50,882 bases of DNA from Verrucomicrobiaceae bacterium (GCA_027490195.1 JAIXYN010000056.1:1-50882); one strand, 5' to 3'; shown: positions 24,750-32,658, counted from the stretch's first letter. The notes: generated from the sequence alone by a model not told the origin. Translations and numbers: made by a program.

Positions 24750-25370
24750 ATGAATGTGGAATACTACTATCCAAATCAACAAGAGCTTTTGGATGCAATT
24801 CGCACCGAATTCCAATTCTTGGTGAGTGACTATGGCTTCGCAGAGCCTGAAAAGCGTACTGATCCCTATCCGAATCCATATTCGGTTTTGTTTCGCAAAG
24901 CCCCGCTCGAAATTGTAGTCGAGGGTCACAGCTATGGAGGGGGAACAGCAATCGAGATTCTTATCAACAAGGATGCGCTGGGCAAAGAGCAAGACTCTTT
25001 CTGGATCGGATGGCTGACTCAAATCCGACGCCCTGATCTCCTCGAACCTGAATTCCCTGACAAACGCGGCCAGTTGCTGCAACTGCCAAAACTTGCGCAT
25101 CAGCTTAGAGTTGTCGCCGATGATCTATTGCACGGAGATTTATCTATCCTGCCTCAAGTCCGAGATGCCATTGCTAAAGCCAGAGCTAAGGGAGAGAAGC
25201 ATGCAGCACATCAAGATTTTCAACGTGCTGAGGTGCGTTCACAAGAGGCGTTTCGTCTCCATGATTACTCCTCTGTTGTGTCGCTTCTTGGACCTCATCG
25301 CGATCTGCTGAATGCATCCTCCCGGAAGCGTCTGGAAATCGCGCAATATCGGTTATACAATCGTAGTTAG
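24750..25370 (+). CDS. Uncharacterised protein
   Basis: Not recognised. The 206-residue product starts MNVEYYYPNQQELLDAIRTEFQ and has no signal peptide or membrane segment. The first 100 residues look alpha/beta (VLFRKAPLEIVVEGHSYGGGTAIEILINK); the last 80 are helical with a short repeat-like LLGPHRDLLNASSRKRLEIAQYRLY resembling half-TPR immunity or adaptor proteins. Base composition is visibly more AT-rich than the flanking genes. It is nine bases ahead of a zinc-ribbon protein gene, so the two form a unit that may have been acquired together. Confidence 0.7.
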   Translation: MNVEYYYPNQQELLDAIRTEFQFLVSDYGFAEPEKRTDPYPNPYSVLFRKAPLEIVVEGHSYGGGTAIEILINKDALGKEQDSFWIGWLTQIRRPDLLEPEFPDKRGQLLQLPKLAHQLRVVADDLLHGDLSILPQVRDAIAKARAKGEKHAAHQDFQRAEVRSQEAFRLHDYSSVVSLLGPHRDLLNASSRKRLEIAQYRLYNRS

Positions 25371-25379
25371 AATCAGACC

Positions 25380-25865
25380 ATGGAAGCCTACTTCTGCGAA
25401 AATTGTCCTCTTGCCTTTGAGATTGGCGGTTATTTACACTGGGACCTTTCAGGAGGGACGGACCTGCTCGTCTGCACGGCCTGTGGTGTCATGCACCGCC
25501 TCATTTTTCATGAAGCTCGGGGCTGCCATGACATGCAGACAGGAACATCGGAGTTGTTTGTACTGCCAAACCCGATCCGACAGATAAAAACGGTAAGTCG
25601 TGACAACGGTTGTGGCCAGCAAATCAAAGCTTACGAATGGCCTTACGAAGAGAGCGATTGGATCAAAGTCGGAGTCTTCGAGAATCGCCAGCCACTAGAT
25701 TCACTCACTTGTCATCATTGTCAGTCACAGGGTAAGCTCGTGTCCCACGAAAAACCCGAAAATGAATTCGGACTATGGCCTGTTTTCAAAAACGAGCATG
25801 GAGAGCTGTACTGCCCGGTCTGCCGCGGTCTGCTGGAGAGCCTTTATTTCGAGATCATCAATTAA
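25380..25865 (+). CDS. Uncharacterised zinc-ribbon protein
   Basis: A 161-residue protein with four CxxC pairs: C6/C9 (FCENC), C32/C35 (VCTAC), CHHC near residue 110 and CPVC near 145. These can build two zinc ribbons, the first at the N-terminus and the second across the C-terminal half. There is no known enzymatic motif between them (ESDWIKVGVFENRQPLDSL). It follows the uncharacterised gene at 24750 by nine bases and shares its lower GC content. A copy of the 33-bp repeat starts 41 bases after the stop. A role as an immunity or accessory protein is possible but unsupported. Confidence 0.7.
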   Translation: MEAYFCENCPLAFEIGGYLHWDLSGGTDLLVCTACGVMHRLIFHEARGCHDMQTGTSELFVLPNPIRQIKTVSRDNGCGQQIKAYEWPYEESDWIKVGVFENRQPLDSLTCHHCQSQGKLVSHEKPENEFGLWPVFKNEHGELYCPVCRGLLESLYFEIIN

Positions 25866-25905
25866 GCTGCGGATACGAGAAGACGGCGCAGTATTTGCGC
25901 GTGGG

Positions 25906-25938
25906 CGCTGGCCGACAGACAGGAGTGTCTATCGTACT
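25906..25938 (+). repeat. 33-bp dispersed palindromic repeat, copy 3
   Basis: Identical at 32 of 33 positions to the copy at 254-286, over 25 kb away. It lies between the convergent stops of the zinc-ribbon gene and the MmcQ/YjbR gene, so it may double as a weak transcription stop in both directions. Confidence 0.75.
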
Positions 25939-25958
25939 TCGGTTGCGGTGCAACTGGG

Positions 25959-26312
25959 CTACTTTTTGAGGGACTCCCGTACCTTCTTCGGCAGTGCATC
26001 CACCACAAGTTGATATGAATGTTTGACCAGCTCCCGCACCAGCGCAGGTGGGACGGTTCCGTCCAGCATCACGGTGTTCCAGTGCTTCTTGTTCATGTGC
26101 CAGCCGGGTTTGATGCCTGGGTGTTTATCACGCAGTTCGATGGCGCGTTCGGGGTCGCATTTGAGATTGATGCGGGAGGGAAATTCGTCTGGTGAGGTGA
26201 CGGCAAACATCTTGCCGCCGACTTTGTAGACGAGGGCTTCGGGTCCGAAGGGCTGCGTTTCTTCCGCACCGGGAAGGCTCAGGCATTGTTCGATGACATC
26301 GGGCAGTTCCAT
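25959..26312 (-). CDS. MmcQ/YjbR family protein
   Basis: From the ATG at 26312 the product is 117 residues, the normal size of this family. Hallmarks are the PGAEETQPFGPEALVYKVGGKMFA start, the LKCDPERAIELRDKHPGIKPGWHMNKKHWNTV centre and the LVKHSYQLVVDALPKK end. The fold is CyaY-like and is thought to bind DNA; its cellular role is not established. An earlier ATG at 26354 adds unrelated residues. Confidence 0.92.
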   Translation of the reverse strand: MELPDVIEQCLSLPGAEETQPFGPEALVYKVGGKMFAVTSPDEFPSRINLKCDPERAIELRDKHPGIKPGWHMNKKHWNTVMLDGTVPPALVRELVKHSYQLVVDALPKKVRESLKK

Positions 26313-26434
26313 GGGGGCATGATAGACGAATCGGGGGCCGGCGTGCAAATGCAACGATGGCGGGGAGTGTGCCGAATGCTGCTCTATTCGTTTGATGAAT
26401 GGTGCAACACGGTTCTTTCTTGGCCGCCTAGCTC

Positions 26435-27007
26435 ATGCATGCGCCCCCCCTAACCAACCGAGGAAAAGTGATTGTGGTTTTTGCCTCGGTGCATCTGGTC
26501 TTTTTGTTCTTCGCCATGCTGCCCACGCGCTGGCGTGACCAGATTCAGGTGTCTTCCGTGTTCTACCAATATGAGCGTGTGACACGCTGCCACCAGCTGT
26601 GGAACATGTTTGAGACCATTCCAAACATGCACCGTACGGAAGCGCGGCTGATCGTCCAGGAGGCGGGGCAAAAACCGAAAGAGGTGGGCATGGTGCTTCC
26701 GGGACTGCGGAGGTTCTCCCAGAACGACCAGGTGCGGCTCAATAACTGGATGGTGAATGTCATCTTCAACCCCACGCGAGGCGTGTTTCGTGAGTCCTAC
26801 ATGGCGAGTGCGGCGGATGCGCTGCTCCGCACGGGACGCTACAGCCCCCGGACCCAGGTGAGCTTGGAGGTGATCCCTGCCTACACCCGCAGCCTGCTGG
26901 GGGTGCGTACGCTCAAGGAGATCGCGGTCGAACGCCCTTCGGTGCTGGGGCCGTTTGAGCTTGGGACGCTCGTTGCCAAAAAGAACCCAATTCAATCCAC
27001 TCCATGA
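26435..27007 (+). CDS. Membrane-anchored partner of the HTTM protein
   Basis: The 190-residue product has one N-terminal transmembrane segment (VIVVFASVHLVFLFFAMLP) and a soluble remainder with no recognised family (GLRRFSQNDQVRLNNWMVNVIFNP). It overlaps the next gene by four bases (ATGA), so the two are translationally coupled. Small anchored proteins of this type are often paired with HTTM proteins. A role in assembling or feeding that protein is inferred only from coupling. Confidence 0.7.
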   Translation: MHAPPLTNRGKVIVVFASVHLVFLFFAMLPTRWRDQIQVSSVFYQYERVTRCHQLWNMFETIPNMHRTEARLIVQEAGQKPKEVGMVLPGLRRFSQNDQVRLNNWMVNVIFNPTRGVFRESYMASAADALLRTGRYSPRTQVSLEVIPAYTRSLLGVRTLKEIAVERPSVLGPFELGTLVAKKNPIQSTP

Positions 27008-27918
27008 CGGCCAGCCCCCAGAGTTTCCAATCCCGTTTCACCGGCCTGTTTCTGGACCCGGCGGATTCCCGGATTTATGCCTGCATACGAATCGCGTTCG
27101 CCTTCGTGTCGCTGCTGAATTTGATGCAGATCTGGCCGGACCGTGAGATTTTCTTCACGGATGTGGGGATGGTGGACCAGGAAGTCGTGCGGAAGTACAC
27201 GGTGGGGGCTTATCTGTCCGTGTTCGACCTGTGCCATGACGTGGGCGCAGTCAGCAACTACATGTTTTTCAGCGGCTGTGCCATGGTGCTGCTGCTGCTG
27301 GGCGTGTGGCCGCGAGTGGCGGCTGGCATTGTCTATGCCTGGTATGTGTCCTACGACATGCGTGCGCCGCTGATCCTGGTGGGCTGGGATGAGGTCTTGC
27401 GCTGCACAGCGTTTCTGGTGCTGGTCTCGCCGATGCCTGCGTGCTGGTCTCTACGGTCCCGCAAAGCGCGCAAAAAGTCTGCGCCTGAACTGCAGGTGCC
27501 GTGCTATGGCCTGACTCTGATGAAGGTACAGCTGGCAGCGATTTATCTGCAGGCGGTGCTGGCAAGGCTGGACAACGAATACTGGATGAGCGGAGATTTT
27601 ATGAGCTTCTTCCTGCTCTCCCACAATTCGCGGTGGCCCGGCCTGTGGGTGCTGAACTATGGCTTTGTGCTGAAAATAGTCACCTACCTGGTGCTCCTCG
27701 TGGAGCTCGCGATCCCCTTCCTGCTCATGGTTCCTCGCTGGCGCTGGTTTGGCTTTGTTGCAGGAATCCTCCTGCACGCGGGCATCAGCCTCATGTCATA
27801 CAACCTGATGCTGTTCTTCCTCGCGATGATGGTGCTCTACCTGAGCTTTCTGCAGCCGGAGGATATGGACTGGCTGGCACGCCGCCTGCCACGCAAAACG
27901 AGGCAGGCGCGCGGTTGA
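27004..27918 (+). CDS. HTTM domain (vitamin K carboxylase-like) membrane protein
   Basis: A 304-residue polytopic membrane protein with about seven hydrophobic spans. It has the HTTM layout: ADSRIYACIRIAFAFVSLLNLMQIWPD at the N-terminus, YVSYDMRAPLILVGWDEVLRCTAFLVL in the middle, and the conserved LTLMKVQLAAIYLQAVLARLDNEYWMSGDF region followed by LVELAIPFLLMVPRWRW. The family includes vitamin K-dependent gamma-carboxylase and bacterial relatives of unknown substrate. It lacks the soluble lumenal domain of the carboxylase, so carboxylation should not be assumed. It is coupled to the anchored protein upstream. Confidence 0.88.
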   Translation: MTASPQSFQSRFTGLFLDPADSRIYACIRIAFAFVSLLNLMQIWPDREIFFTDVGMVDQEVVRKYTVGAYLSVFDLCHDVGAVSNYMFFSGCAMVLLLLGVWPRVAAGIVYAWYVSYDMRAPLILVGWDEVLRCTAFLVLVSPMPACWSLRSRKARKKSAPELQVPCYGLTLMKVQLAAIYLQAVLARLDNEYWMSGDFMSFFLLSHNSRWPGLWVLNYGFVLKIVTYLVLLVELAIPFLLMVPRWRWFGFVAGILLHAGISLMSYNLMLFFLAMMVLYLSFLQPEDMDWLARRLPRKTRQARG

Positions 27919-27928
27919 GCCAGCAGGC

Positions 27929-29221
27929 TTACACCAGCATCAGTGCCGGGTTTTCCAGCAGCTTGCGCATTTCAGCGAGGAAGGTGGCGGCGACAGCGCC
28001 ATCGACGACGCGATGGTCACCGCTGAGGCCGACCCACATGCGCTGACCGACGACGATCTGGCCCTTGTCATTGACGACTGGGGCGGAGCGGATGCTGCCG
28101 ATGGCCACGATGGCGGCCTGCGGCGGATTGATGATGGCGGCGAACTGGTCGATGCCAAAGGCACCGAGATTCGAGACGGTGATGGTGCCGCCCGCGAAGT
28201 CGTCGGGGCTGAGCTTCTTGTTCTTGGCCTTGGCGGCGAGGTCTTTGACGCCCTGGCTGATTTCGAGCAGCGTTTTCTTTTCCGCCTGCTTGATGACCGG
28301 GGTGACGAGGCCGTCATCAATGGCGATGGCGACGCTGAGACCGACGGACTTGAACTTCACGATGGCATCGCCATCCCATGCGGCGTTGATCGCAGGCTGG
28401 GCCTGGGCGGCGCGGATGACGGACTTGAGGATGAAATCGTTGACGGTGTACTTGTTGCCACCGCTCTTCTCAGCAGACGCGTTCAGGTGGGCGCGGAAGG
28501 CCATGAGAGGGCCGGCATCGACCTCCATTTGCAGGTAGAAGTGAGGAATCTGCGTCTTCGAGGCCAGGAGGCGCTCGGCGATGATGTTGCGCATGCTGCT
28601 GGTCGGCACGCGTTCGTCTTCAGGCCCGATGACAGGGCGGATGGCCGGCGTGGCTGCCACGCGACCGGCAGAAGCGCCGCCCACTGGGGCGTTTTCCACG
28701 TCTTCACGCACGATGCGACCGCCAGGGCCGGTGCCGATAAGCGAATTGAGATCGATGCCACGTTCTGCGGCGACCTTTTTGGCGAGAGGGGAGGCTTTGA
28801 CGCGGAGAGTGGCAGCGCCAGCGACAGCGCGGCTCTTATGCTGCGGGGCCAGAGGAAGACGCGGACCGGCGGCAGCAGCCTTGGCGGCAGAAGCAGCAGG
28901 TTTTTTCTCAGCGGCAGGGGCAGGGGCCGCAGAGGCTTTGGCCTTGGCGATGAGGTCATCCAGATCTGCCGGAGCGGCCTCACCGTCTTCCAGGATCACA
29001 GCCAGCGGAGCACCCAGAGGGACTTTGCCGCCGGGAGTGGCGATGAACTTGTGCAGCACGCCTTCAAACGGGCTGGCGTATTCCATGGTGGCCTTGTCGG
29101 TCTCGATGTCGGCGATGGCTTTGCCGACGGTGACTTTGTCCCCTTCCTTGACGGTCCACTTGGCGAGGGTTCCCTCGGTCATGGTGTCACTGAGCTTGGG
29201 CATTTCGATGAATTTGGGCAT
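27929..29221 (-). CDS. pdhC: Pyruvate dehydrogenase complex, E2 dihydrolipoamide acetyltransferase
   Basis: This 430-residue protein transfers the acetyl group from lipoamide to CoA. One lipoyl domain spans residues 3-75 with the lipoylated lysine at K43 (DIETDKATMEY). An Ala/Pro linker leads to the peripheral-subunit binding domain (SPLAKKVAAERGIDLNSLIGTGPGGRIVREDVE, about residues 140-175). The catalytic core ends with the active-site GDHRVVDG (H403, D407). It is the last gene of a three-cistron run after pdhB and HicBA. The ATG has no clear Shine-Dalgarno sequence, so coupling to upstream translation may matter. Confidence 0.93.
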   Translation of the reverse strand: MPKFIEMPKLSDTMTEGTLAKWTVKEGDKVTVGKAIADIETDKATMEYASPFEGVLHKFIATPGGKVPLGAPLAVILEDGEAAPADLDDLIAKAKASAAPAPAAEKKPAASAAKAAAAGPRLPLAPQHKSRAVAGAATLRVKASPLAKKVAAERGIDLNSLIGTGPGGRIVREDVENAPVGGASAGRVAATPAIRPVIGPEDERVPTSSMRNIIAERLLASKTQIPHFYLQMEVDAGPLMAFRAHLNASAEKSGGNKYTVNDFILKSVIRAAQAQPAINAAWDGDAIVKFKSVGLSVAIAIDDGLVTPVIKQAEKKTLLEISQGVKDLAAKAKNKKLSPDDFAGGTITVSNLGAFGIDQFAAIINPPQAAIVAIGSIRSAPVVNDKGQIVVGQRMWVGLSGDHRVVDGAVAATFLAEMRKLLENPALMLV

Positions 29222-29267
29222 GGCAGGAAAAGAGTTAAGGGCGGGGGATTTCGAGGTCTTTGCAGAT

Positions 29268-29420
29268 TTAGTTCACAAGGAAGTCGTTGATCTCGCGATG
29301 GCGCGGGACGGAGGAGCTTTTGCGCGTGGCGCGATTGACGTATATCGAATGATTGCCGCCTTCACGCAAGAGTTCGCAGCCGTGGTCATGCAGATGTTGG
29401 AGGAGGTCACGGAGTTTCAA
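29268..29420 (-). pseudogene. hicA: HicA-type toxin truncated by a nonsense codon
   Basis: Too short for ordinary gene callers. It starts at a TTG (29420-29418) overlapping the antitoxin stop as TTGA. The 50 codons give KLRDLLQHLHDHGCELLREGG NHSIYV... and end REINDFLVN, a clear HicA with the active-site histidine in GGNHSIY. The TAA at 29270-29268 falls where the family has lysine (AAA to TAA, one base). Reading through gives ICKDLEIPRP and a second TAA at 29237-29235, which is the normal HicA C-terminus. Thus about 11 residues of the dsRNA-binding-like fold are lost. It may be a detoxified toxin; a residual function cannot be excluded. Confidence 0.85.
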
Positions 29421-29635
29421 GCAGCAGCCAGGAGCATGGTTTCACGATAAACCTCATCGCTGCCAATCTCCTCTTCGGCGAGCAAGCGGTTGGCCTCCAT
29501 GACAAGCTCAATGGCTTCGCGCAGATTGGCGCGTGTTTCATCCAGAGTCGCGCCCTGCGTATTGGCTCCAGGCAGCTCTTCGACAAAGCCGACGTAGCCT
29601 TCGGGCACTTTTTTGAAGACCTGGGTGAATTTCAT
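29417..29635 (-). CDS. hicB: HicB-type antitoxin
   Basis: The 72-residue product is a degraded RNase H-like HicB fold: FKKVPEGYVGFVEELPGANTQGATLDETRANLREAIELVMEANR. It lacks a DNA-binding C-terminal domain, as in the short HicB class. It normally blocks the HicA toxin encoded just downstream, and the two overlap by four bases. It starts 12 bases after the pdhB stop with GGAA as ribosome binding site, so it is read from the pyruvate dehydrogenase transcript. Confidence 0.88.
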   Translation of the reverse strand: MKFTQVFKKVPEGYVGFVEELPGANTQGATLDETRANLREAIELVMEANRLLAEEEIGSDEVYRETMLLAAA

Positions 29636-29647
29636 GACGGTTCCAGC

Positions 29648-30643
29648 TTAGAAAATGCTGAGCGCTTTGGCGACAACGACCTCAGCCGTGGGCAGTTGCA
29701 GGGCTTCGAGCGGCGGGCTGTAGATCGCAGGGGAGTCGAGGCTGCAGACGCGCTGCACGGGGGCGTCGAGCTCGTCGAAGATGCGCTCCTGAATCATGTA
29801 GGCGATCTGGGCGCCGATGCCGCAGTAGGGCTTGTTTTCTTCGACGTAGATGGCGCGGTGCGTTTTCGCGACGGAAGCGAGGATGGTGTCTTCATCCAGC
29901 GGACGGATGGTGCGCAGATCGACGACTTCGGCGCTGATGCCGTGCTCTTCTTCGAGGATTTTGGCGGCTTCCAGGCAGGTGATGACCGCCTTGCCGTGGG
30001 CGATGAGGGAGATGTCGGTGCCTTCGCGCTTCACATCGGCCAGGCCGAGGGGGATGAAGAGTTCGCCGTCAGGCAGCTCGTCATTGGAGGGCACATCCCA
30101 TTTTTCGCCGTAGAGCTTGGTGCTCTCCATGAACATGACGGGGTCATTGTCACGGATGGCAGCTTTCATGAGGCCCTTGGCATCGTAGGCGTTGCTGGGG
30201 CAGACGCACTTCATGCCGGGGAAGCTGGCCATGATGTTTTCCGGGGTGTGAGAGTGGGTGGCGCCCACGCTGGTGCCACCATTGGCGGGGCCGCGGATGA
30301 CGATGGGGACGTTGATTTTGCCGCCGCTCATGTAGCGCACCATCGCGCCGTTGTTGACGATCTGGTCCCAAGCGACCGTGTAGAAGCTCCAGAACATGAG
30401 CTCCATGACTGGACGCACGCCCAGCATGCTGGCCCCGATGCCCATGCCGATGAACCCGGCCTCGCTGATGGGGGTGTCCACCAGGCGCTTGTCGCCCCAC
30501 TTGTCCCAGAGGCCTTCAGTCACTTTGTAGGCACCATTGTACTGAGCAACCTCCTCGCCCATGACCACGACCATGGGATCGCGAGCAATTTCTTCGTCAA
30601 GGGCTTCACGGATGGCTTCGCGGTAGGAAATTTGGCGGGGCAT
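29648..30643 (-). CDS. pdhB: Pyruvate dehydrogenase E1 component, beta subunit
   Basis: From the ATG at 30643 the product is 331 residues, matching E1-beta (325-330). It pairs with E1-alpha to decarboxylate pyruvate with thiamine diphosphate. Typical stretches are ISYREAIREALDEEIARD, VMGEEVAQYNGAYKVTEGL, the ISEAGFIGMGIGASMLG helix, THSHTPENIMASFPGMKCVCPSNAYDAKGL and VEENKPYCGIGAQI. An upstream start at 30718 adds residues not found in the family. The E1-alpha gene is not next to it: the upstream neighbour is the divergent sigma factor. Confidence 0.94.
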   Translation of the reverse strand: MPRQISYREAIREALDEEIARDPMVVVMGEEVAQYNGAYKVTEGLWDKWGDKRLVDTPISEAGFIGMGIGASMLGVRPVMELMFWSFYTVAWDQIVNNGAMVRYMSGGKINVPIVIRGPANGGTSVGATHSHTPENIMASFPGMKCVCPSNAYDAKGLMKAAIRDNDPVMFMESTKLYGEKWDVPSNDELPDGELFIPLGLADVKREGTDISLIAHGKAVITCLEAAKILEEEHGISAEVVDLRTIRPLDEDTILASVAKTHRAIYVEENKPYCGIGAQIAYMIQERIFDELDAPVQRVCSLDSPAIYSPPLEALQLPTAEVVVAKALSIF

Positions 30644-31043
30644 GGCAATTTTGAGGGACCAGTAAGTCGGGGAAGGAGCGGGCGGTGTCAAGCGGGCGGC
30701 TTCATCGAGAAAAGACAAACTGCCAGCCCAGATTAAAAAGCGAAAATGGCTGTCCAGAGGCTCTCAAAGCTCAAAAAGTGCCGATTTGCAGGTGATTTTA
30801 TTAACAAATCTTAACATTTTTTAGAAATGATGTTGACGATTACCCGAAAGTTTAGTTGATCGGAGGCTGTCATTATATCTCACGTGCCATTACCCTTCGG
30901 TCCATTCTCCTGTGCTGGACGCAAACTTGCTCAAAAAACACGAGCGAAGTGTGAAATCGCCTGTATACTGACTACCCCCTGCGTCTCAGCTAGGGGCATG
31001 GACGTTGGTCCTTGTACTGTATTACCCAACTAGAACGCTCAAT
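30644..31043. promoter_or_regulatory. Divergent promoter region of pdhB and the sigma factor gene
   Basis: A 400-base AT-rich gap with no gene, between divergently transcribed genes. On the plus strand TTGACG (30833-30838) is a plausible -35 but has no good -10 at 16-18 bases. TATACT (30964-30969) is a good -10 for the sigma gene, 74 bases ahead of its ATG, but without a matching -35. CCCCT and AGGGG at 30976-30980 and 30992-30996 form a small hairpin in the leader. Promoter positions are uncertain. Confidence 0.4.
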
Positions 31044-31937
31044 ATGGAACTCGACGGAGGCATTAAGATTTACCTGCGTGAGATCGGCAAGACTGACTTG
31101 CTGACTCCCGACCAGGAGGTCGAGCTTGCTGAACGCATCAAACGCGGCGACCCCGAAGCCCGTTCGCACATGATTCGTGCGAACTTGCGCCTCGTGGTGA
31201 AGATCGCCCAGGATTACGCCAACTACGGTCTGCCACTTCTCGACCTCATATCTGAAGGAAACATCGGCCTGATGAAGGCCGTGGAACGCTTCGATCCGAA
31301 CAAGGGTGGCAAACTTTCAACCTACGCCGCCTGGTGGATCAAACAGTCCATCAAGCGCGCTCTCGCCAATCAGTCCAAGACCATCCGCCTTCCTGTCCAC
31401 ATGGTGGACAAGATCAGCAAGATGCGCCGTGTGGCCATGGCGATGTCCGAAGAACTCGGCCGCGAACCCACCGACGACGAACTCTCCGAAGAAATCGGCA
31501 TTGATCGTGCCAAGCTCAGCCAGCTCAAGGTCGCCTCGATGCGCCCTGCCTCGCTGGACGCCCCGATCAGCGACGACGACAGCACGGAGTTCGGCGAAAT
31601 CGTCGGCGATGAAAACGCCCAGACCCCGTTCGACCTGCTCTCGCACAAGAACATGCACAGCCAGCTCGATGGCCTGCTGACCGTTCTCGACGAACGCGAA
31701 CGCAAGATCATCGATGCCCGCTTCGGCCTTGCCGGCCAGAAGCCCCGCACGCTGGAAGAAGTCGGTCAGGAGTTCGGCGTCACTCGCGAGCGTATCCGTC
31801 AGCTGCAAAACATCGCGCTGCGCAAGTTGCGCCGTGCCTTGCAGAAGAAGGAAGACCCGATTCCCAAGGCTCTCCGCAACGCCGGTGGCAAGAAGAAGCG
31901 GAAGAAAGCCGCTGCTGCCGAAGCCGAGGACGAATAG
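31044..31937 (+). CDS. RNA polymerase sigma-70 family factor (RpoD/SigA-like)
   Basis: From the ATG at 31044 the product is 297 residues. Region 1.2 (GGIKIYLREIGKTDLLTPDQEVELAERI) is followed by complete region 2 (LRLVVKIAQDYANYGLPLLDLISEGNIGLMKAVERFDPNKGGKLSTYAAWWIKQ), region 3 and region 4 with the HTH TLEEVGQEFGVTRERIRQ. Region 1.1 and the long non-conserved insert are absent, so it is shorter than a typical primary factor and could be a group 2 paralogue. The tail is very basic then acidic (GKKKRKKAAAAEAEDE). A textbook terminator follows. Confidence 0.93.
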   Translation: MELDGGIKIYLREIGKTDLLTPDQEVELAERIKRGDPEARSHMIRANLRLVVKIAQDYANYGLPLLDLISEGNIGLMKAVERFDPNKGGKLSTYAAWWIKQSIKRALANQSKTIRLPVHMVDKISKMRRVAMAMSEELGREPTDDELSEEIGIDRAKLSQLKVASMRPASLDAPISDDDSTEFGEIVGDENAQTPFDLLSHKNMHSQLDGLLTVLDERERKIIDARFGLAGQKPRTLEEVGQEFGVTRERIRQLQNIALRKLRRALQKKEDPIPKALRNAGGKKKRKKAAAAEAEDE

Positions 31938-31953
31938 GATCCCATCAATCACG

Positions 31954-31983
31954 AAGCCGGAGTCGCAAGACTCCGGCTTTTTT
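31954..31983 (+). terminator. Rho-independent terminator of the sigma gene
   Basis: A perfect 11-bp stem AAGCCGGAGTC / GACTCCGGCTT with a GCAA tetraloop, followed by a run of six T (31978-31983). It begins 17 bases after the stop codon at 31935-31937. Confidence 0.95.
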
Positions 31984-31994
31984 GTTGGGTCTGA

Positions 31995-32053
31995 AAAGTA
32001 GCCCTGTTCCTGTGGAACAGGGAACCCTTGTTGCACAGCAACAAGGCTACTTT
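31995..32053. repeat. Three-stem palindromic element
   Basis: An outer stem AAAGTAG (31995-32001) / CTACTTT (32047-32053) encloses two perfect hairpins: CCCTGTTCC / GGAACAGGG with loop TGT (32002-32022) and CCTTGTTGC / GCAACAAGG with loop ACA (32026-32046). It is a cloverleaf-like design. The right arm includes the stop codon and last codons of the convergent golvesin-type gene. It may end transcription on the minus strand or be a mobile repeat. Confidence 0.8.
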
Positions 32054-32658
32054 GCCACCGGCAGAAACTGCACCGCATCCGCAATCACCACCTTATCCGG
32101 TTCCGTTCCCTCGTTCGACACTCGGACCCATCCCACGCGGCCCGCATCAAACCGAAACGTGCCCAGCGTGCGAAACAACCGCCCATGCTCCGGCTCTTGC
32201 TGCTGATTGATGCGCACCGTTGTGTCACCATCGGCGTGATGAATCGTCACCGGTGTCTTCGTCGAGCGCCGCACGTTGTAGCAATGCGCGAGGCGCACCT
32301 CATACCAACCCGCTTTGAGCAGTGTGGGCGTGAAGGTCACCGACTTGTTCCCTTTCCCTGCCTTCATGTCATGCAAGTAACCAAGACCCACATAGGGCGG
32401 CGTATGCGTGGAGTACTGCCAGTCACCCACCAGCTCCGCATCCATCTCATCCACCACGATGCCCGGCAGCGCCTTCGCATCCGCGACATTGAACTTCACC
32501 ATCTCCGGCCGGTCCACCTCGCCGGGCGGATGAATGTTAGGCACCGCTTTGGGATGCGGTTTGAGCACGTCAGCGGCCATGACGGCGGTGATGAGGACGA
32601 AGAGAAGCCAGAGACGAAACGTCAGCCGAGCTTCAACAGAAAAACAAAAGCGAATCAT
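32047..32658 (-). CDS. Secreted protein with golvesin/xanthan lyase-type C-terminal domain
   Basis: The 203-residue product has a hydrophobic export segment (LWLLFVLITAVMA, cut before ADVLKP). Residues 65-203 match the golvesin C-terminal / Xly carbohydrate-binding domain: GIVVDEMDAELVGDWQYSTHTPPYVGLGYLHDMKAGKGNKSVTF, KAGWYEVRLAHCYN, TPVTIHHADGDTTVRINQ and the VIADAVQFLPV ending. The domain usually sits at the end of FAD oxidoreductases or lyases; here it stands alone, so it probably serves as a separate surface binding protein. Confidence 0.85.
   Translation of the reverse strand: MIRFCFSVEARLTFRLWLLFVLITAVMAADVLKPHPKAVPNIHPPGEVDRPEMVKFNVADAKALPGIVVDEMDAELVGDWQYSTHTPPYVGLGYLHDMKAGKGNKSVTFTPTLLKAGWYEVRLAHCYNVRRSTKTPVTIHHADGDTTVRINQQQEPEHGRLFRTLGTFRFDAGRVGWVRVSNEGTEPDKVVIADAVQFLPVAK

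Noticed and set aside
28013..29290. 425-codon plus-strand frame opposite the E2 gene
   Set aside because: Antisense shadow; the E2 motifs (lipoyl lysine, GDHRVVDG) are on the other strand.
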